DNA from: Actinomycetes bacterium
GTDB taxonomy: Bacteria; Actinomycetota; Actinomycetes; Propionibacteriales; Nocardioidaceae
Length of the DNA: 6,820 bases
Assembly: GCA_029779385.1 (NCBI GenBank)
Contig: JAKPAQ010000300.1
Location: 1-6,820 of the forward strand
Reading direction: 5' to 3'
The position numbers and the translations under genes are program-made. A model generated the notes under the pieces. That model made no database searches, was not told the DNA's origin, and saw only the letters and a list, made by a program, of their open reading frames with translations. This document shows, piece by piece, positions 5,686 through 6,820 of the stretch (the stretch's first letter is position 1; the number at the start of each line of letters is the position of its first letter).

Positions 5686-5973
5686 GTGGACGAAGCAACC
5701 CAGGCCGAACTCGATGACATTCGCGGCAGCATCGACAACATCGATGCGGCCCTAGTTCACTTGCTGGCCGAACGCTTCAAATGCACTAAGCGCGTCGGCC
5801 ACCTAAAGGCCGTTCACGACCTACCTCCGGCCGACCCTGAACGTGAGGCCCGACAAATCGCTCGACTGCGCGCCAAAGCAATCGAAGCGGACCTAGATCC
5901 AGCGTTTGCCGAAACTTTCTTGAACTTCATCATCGGCGAGGTTATCCGGCACCATGAGGCCATCCGGGACTAG
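5686..5973 (+). CDS. AroQ-class chorismate mutase
   Basis: This 95-residue monofunctional enzyme would convert chorismate to prephenate, the branch step toward phenylalanine and tyrosine, in the cytoplasm. It is all helical and AroQ-like. Catalytic positions aligned by eye with the E. coli P-protein mutase domain keep their spacing: R13 (R11 in E. coli), R30 (R28), K41 (K39), D50 (D48), R53 (R51) and E54 (E52). The site of Q88 falls at H89 in EVIRHHEAI. The segments LPPADPEREARQIARLR and FLNFIIGEVIRHHE are typical of this bacterial subfamily. GTG 5686 is chosen because the homology begins just after it, a -10 element lies directly upstream and the region before it is palindromic promoter DNA; the frame is also open from 5638. 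The gene is divergent from tRNA-Thr and convergent with the peptidase gene 16 bases downstream. An enzyme acting on a related substrate such as isochorismate is less likely. Confidence 0.9.
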   Translation: MDEATQAELDDIRGSIDNIDAALVHLLAERFKCTKRVGHLKAVHDLPPADPEREARQIARLRAKAIEADLDPAFAETFLNFIIGEVIRHHEAIRD

Positions 5974-5989
5974 CCGGCCAGCGGCCTCA
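5955..5989. terminator. possible bidirectional hairpin between convergent genes
   Basis: TGAGGCC (5955-5961) pairs with GGCCTCA (5983-5989), and an inner CCGG (5964-5967) can pair with CCGG (5974-5977). The structure spans the stop codon of the mutase gene and ends right beside the stop of the facing peptidase gene. No T-run follows on either side, so it is not a standard intrinsic terminator, but it could limit read-through between the convergent genes. Confidence 0.35.
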
Positions 5990-6820
5990 CTATTCGCCGC
6001 AGACTGTCCCATCGTCAGGGGCGACCCCCGTCAAAAGGTACTTGTCGACTGCGGCCTGAATGCACTTGTTGCCTGAAAGATACGCAGTGTGGCCGTCTCC
6101 CTCGCGGGTTAGCAAAACTCCAGACTCCAGCTGTTCTGCCATTGCCTCCGACCACTTGTATGGCGTCGCCGGATCCTTGGTCGTGCCGACCACAAGAATT
6201 GGCGAAGTGCCGGCCGCTTTAACCGCCTGCTGTGGGTGAGTCGTCTTTATCGGCCAGTCGTGGCAGGCCATCACGCCCCAGCCGAGGGCGGCGCCGAACA
6301 CCGGCGATGCCTTGCGGAAGGCAGGCATGGCCGCCTGAGTTTCGGCCAAGTCAGGCGCGTCGTCGGTGTCCAGGCAGTTGATGGCATAGATCGCCTGGCC
6401 CGAATTGTTGGCGAACGACCCGTCTGACTTCCGCTCGAAGTACGCATCGCTGAGGATCAACATGACGCGCCCGTCGCGCTTGGCTAACCCCTCCAGCGCA
6501 GTCGTCAGGTAGTCCCACGACTCGCGCGAATATAACGACATTGCGATCCCGTAGAACGCTCGACCTGAAGTGAGTTTGCGCCCGCTTGGCACCGTTATCG
6601 GGTGGGCGTCAAGGTCAGCCATCATCTTGGAGATATTCGCCGACGCGTCGGCCACACTATTGCCGACCGGGCAGGCATCCTCTTTCAAGCAGTTCGCCAA
6701 GTAGGACTCGAGTGCCAACTGGAACCCTTGAGCCTGGCCGAGGCCCTGACCGACCGAATCCAAGGTGACATCAACCGAACCGTCGAGGACCATCCGGCCT
6801 ACCTTCTCGGGGAAAAGCTC
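5990..6820 (-). CDS. TAP-like secreted alpha/beta hydrolase peptidase, C-terminal part
   Basis: The frame is open to the right edge (first visible residues ELFPEKVGRMVLDG), so only the last 276 residues are seen; the family is usually near 500. This half matches the tripeptidyl aminopeptidase type of actinobacteria, secreted or lipid-anchored enzymes that release short peptides from protein N-termini. The strand MVLDGSVD is the usual one after the nucleophile region. Catalytic Asp and His are D216 in VVGTTKDPATPY and H244 in GDGHTAYLS (numbered from the first visible residue). The serine elbow and any signal peptide lie outside the window. Cysteines at 44, 50, 149, 186, 253 and 274 fit the disulfides common in this family; the tail ends in the typical GTVCGE-like motif. 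It faces the chorismate mutase gene with a 16-base gap. The ATG at 6793 is internal, not the start. A related proteinase with another substrate preference is possible. Confidence 0.88.
   Translation of the reverse strand, partial: ELFPEKVGRMVLDGSVDVTLDSVGQGLGQAQGFQLALESYLANCLKEDACPVGNSVADASANISKMMADLDAHPITVPSGRKLTSGRAFYGIAMSLYSRESWDYLTTALEGLAKRDGRVMLILSDAYFERKSDGSFANNSGQAIYAINCLDTDDAPDLAETQAAMPAFRKASPVFGAALGWGVMACHDWPIKTTHPQQAVKAAGTSPILVVGTTKDPATPYKWSEAMAEQLESGVLLTREGDGHTAYLSGNKCIQAAVDKYLLTGVAPDDGTVCGE

Noticed and set aside
1..6820. CRISPR array, phage genes, toxin-antitoxin pair or integron
   Set aside because: There are no regularly spaced repeats, no phage structural or integrase genes and no paired small genes. 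The only mobile DNA is the ISL3 element.

Overview
The window looks like chromosomal DNA from a moderately high-GC actinobacterium. The evidence is the GC-rich codon use, the GTG starts without good ribosome binding sites, a TAP-type secreted peptidase, an actinobacterial-looking AroQ chorismate mutase and a CRP/GlxR-like operator. No genus can be named from this sequence alone.

Layout from left to right. Positions 1-190 carry no assignable gene, but a strong + strand terminator (192-240) shows that a gene to the left ends here. A membrane protein follows (about 295-1665, +): seven predicted membrane helices, a PAS-like domain and a C-terminal domain that looks like a GGDEF domain without its catalytic motif. 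An intergenic region of about 130 bases holds tandem GTAAC repeats, a TGTGA-N6-TCACG palindrome and alternative small hairpins. It leads into a secreted 679-residue metal-dependent hydrolase (1800-3839, +), distantly like membrane dipeptidase (peptidase M19), with a C-terminal F5/8 type C (discoidin) domain and a strong terminator.

Positions 4054-5453 are an intact ISL3-family insertion sequence of exactly 1400 bp. It has perfect 23-bp terminal inverted repeats, a perfect 8-bp target duplication (CGATTAGC) and an intact 438-residue transposase on the minus strand. It landed in intergenic DNA between the hydrolase terminator and a tRNA gene and breaks no recognisable gene.

To the right are tRNA-Thr(CGU) (5515-5590, -) and a divergent AroQ chorismate mutase (5686-5973, +). 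They share a compact promoter region with a perfect 20-bp palindrome. Convergent to the mutase is the C-terminal part of a TAP-like alpha/beta hydrolase peptidase (5990-6820, -), which runs off the right edge.

The genes do not form one pathway. Each sits in its own transcription unit: a signalling membrane protein, a secreted hydrolase, a mobile element, a tRNA, an aromatic amino acid enzyme and a secreted peptidase. I see no convincing new multi-gene system. The items most worth a second look are the degenerate GGDEF receptor, the operator cluster before the secreted hydrolase, the hydrolase's own architecture, and the 20-bp palindrome between tRNA-Thr and the chorismate mutase.
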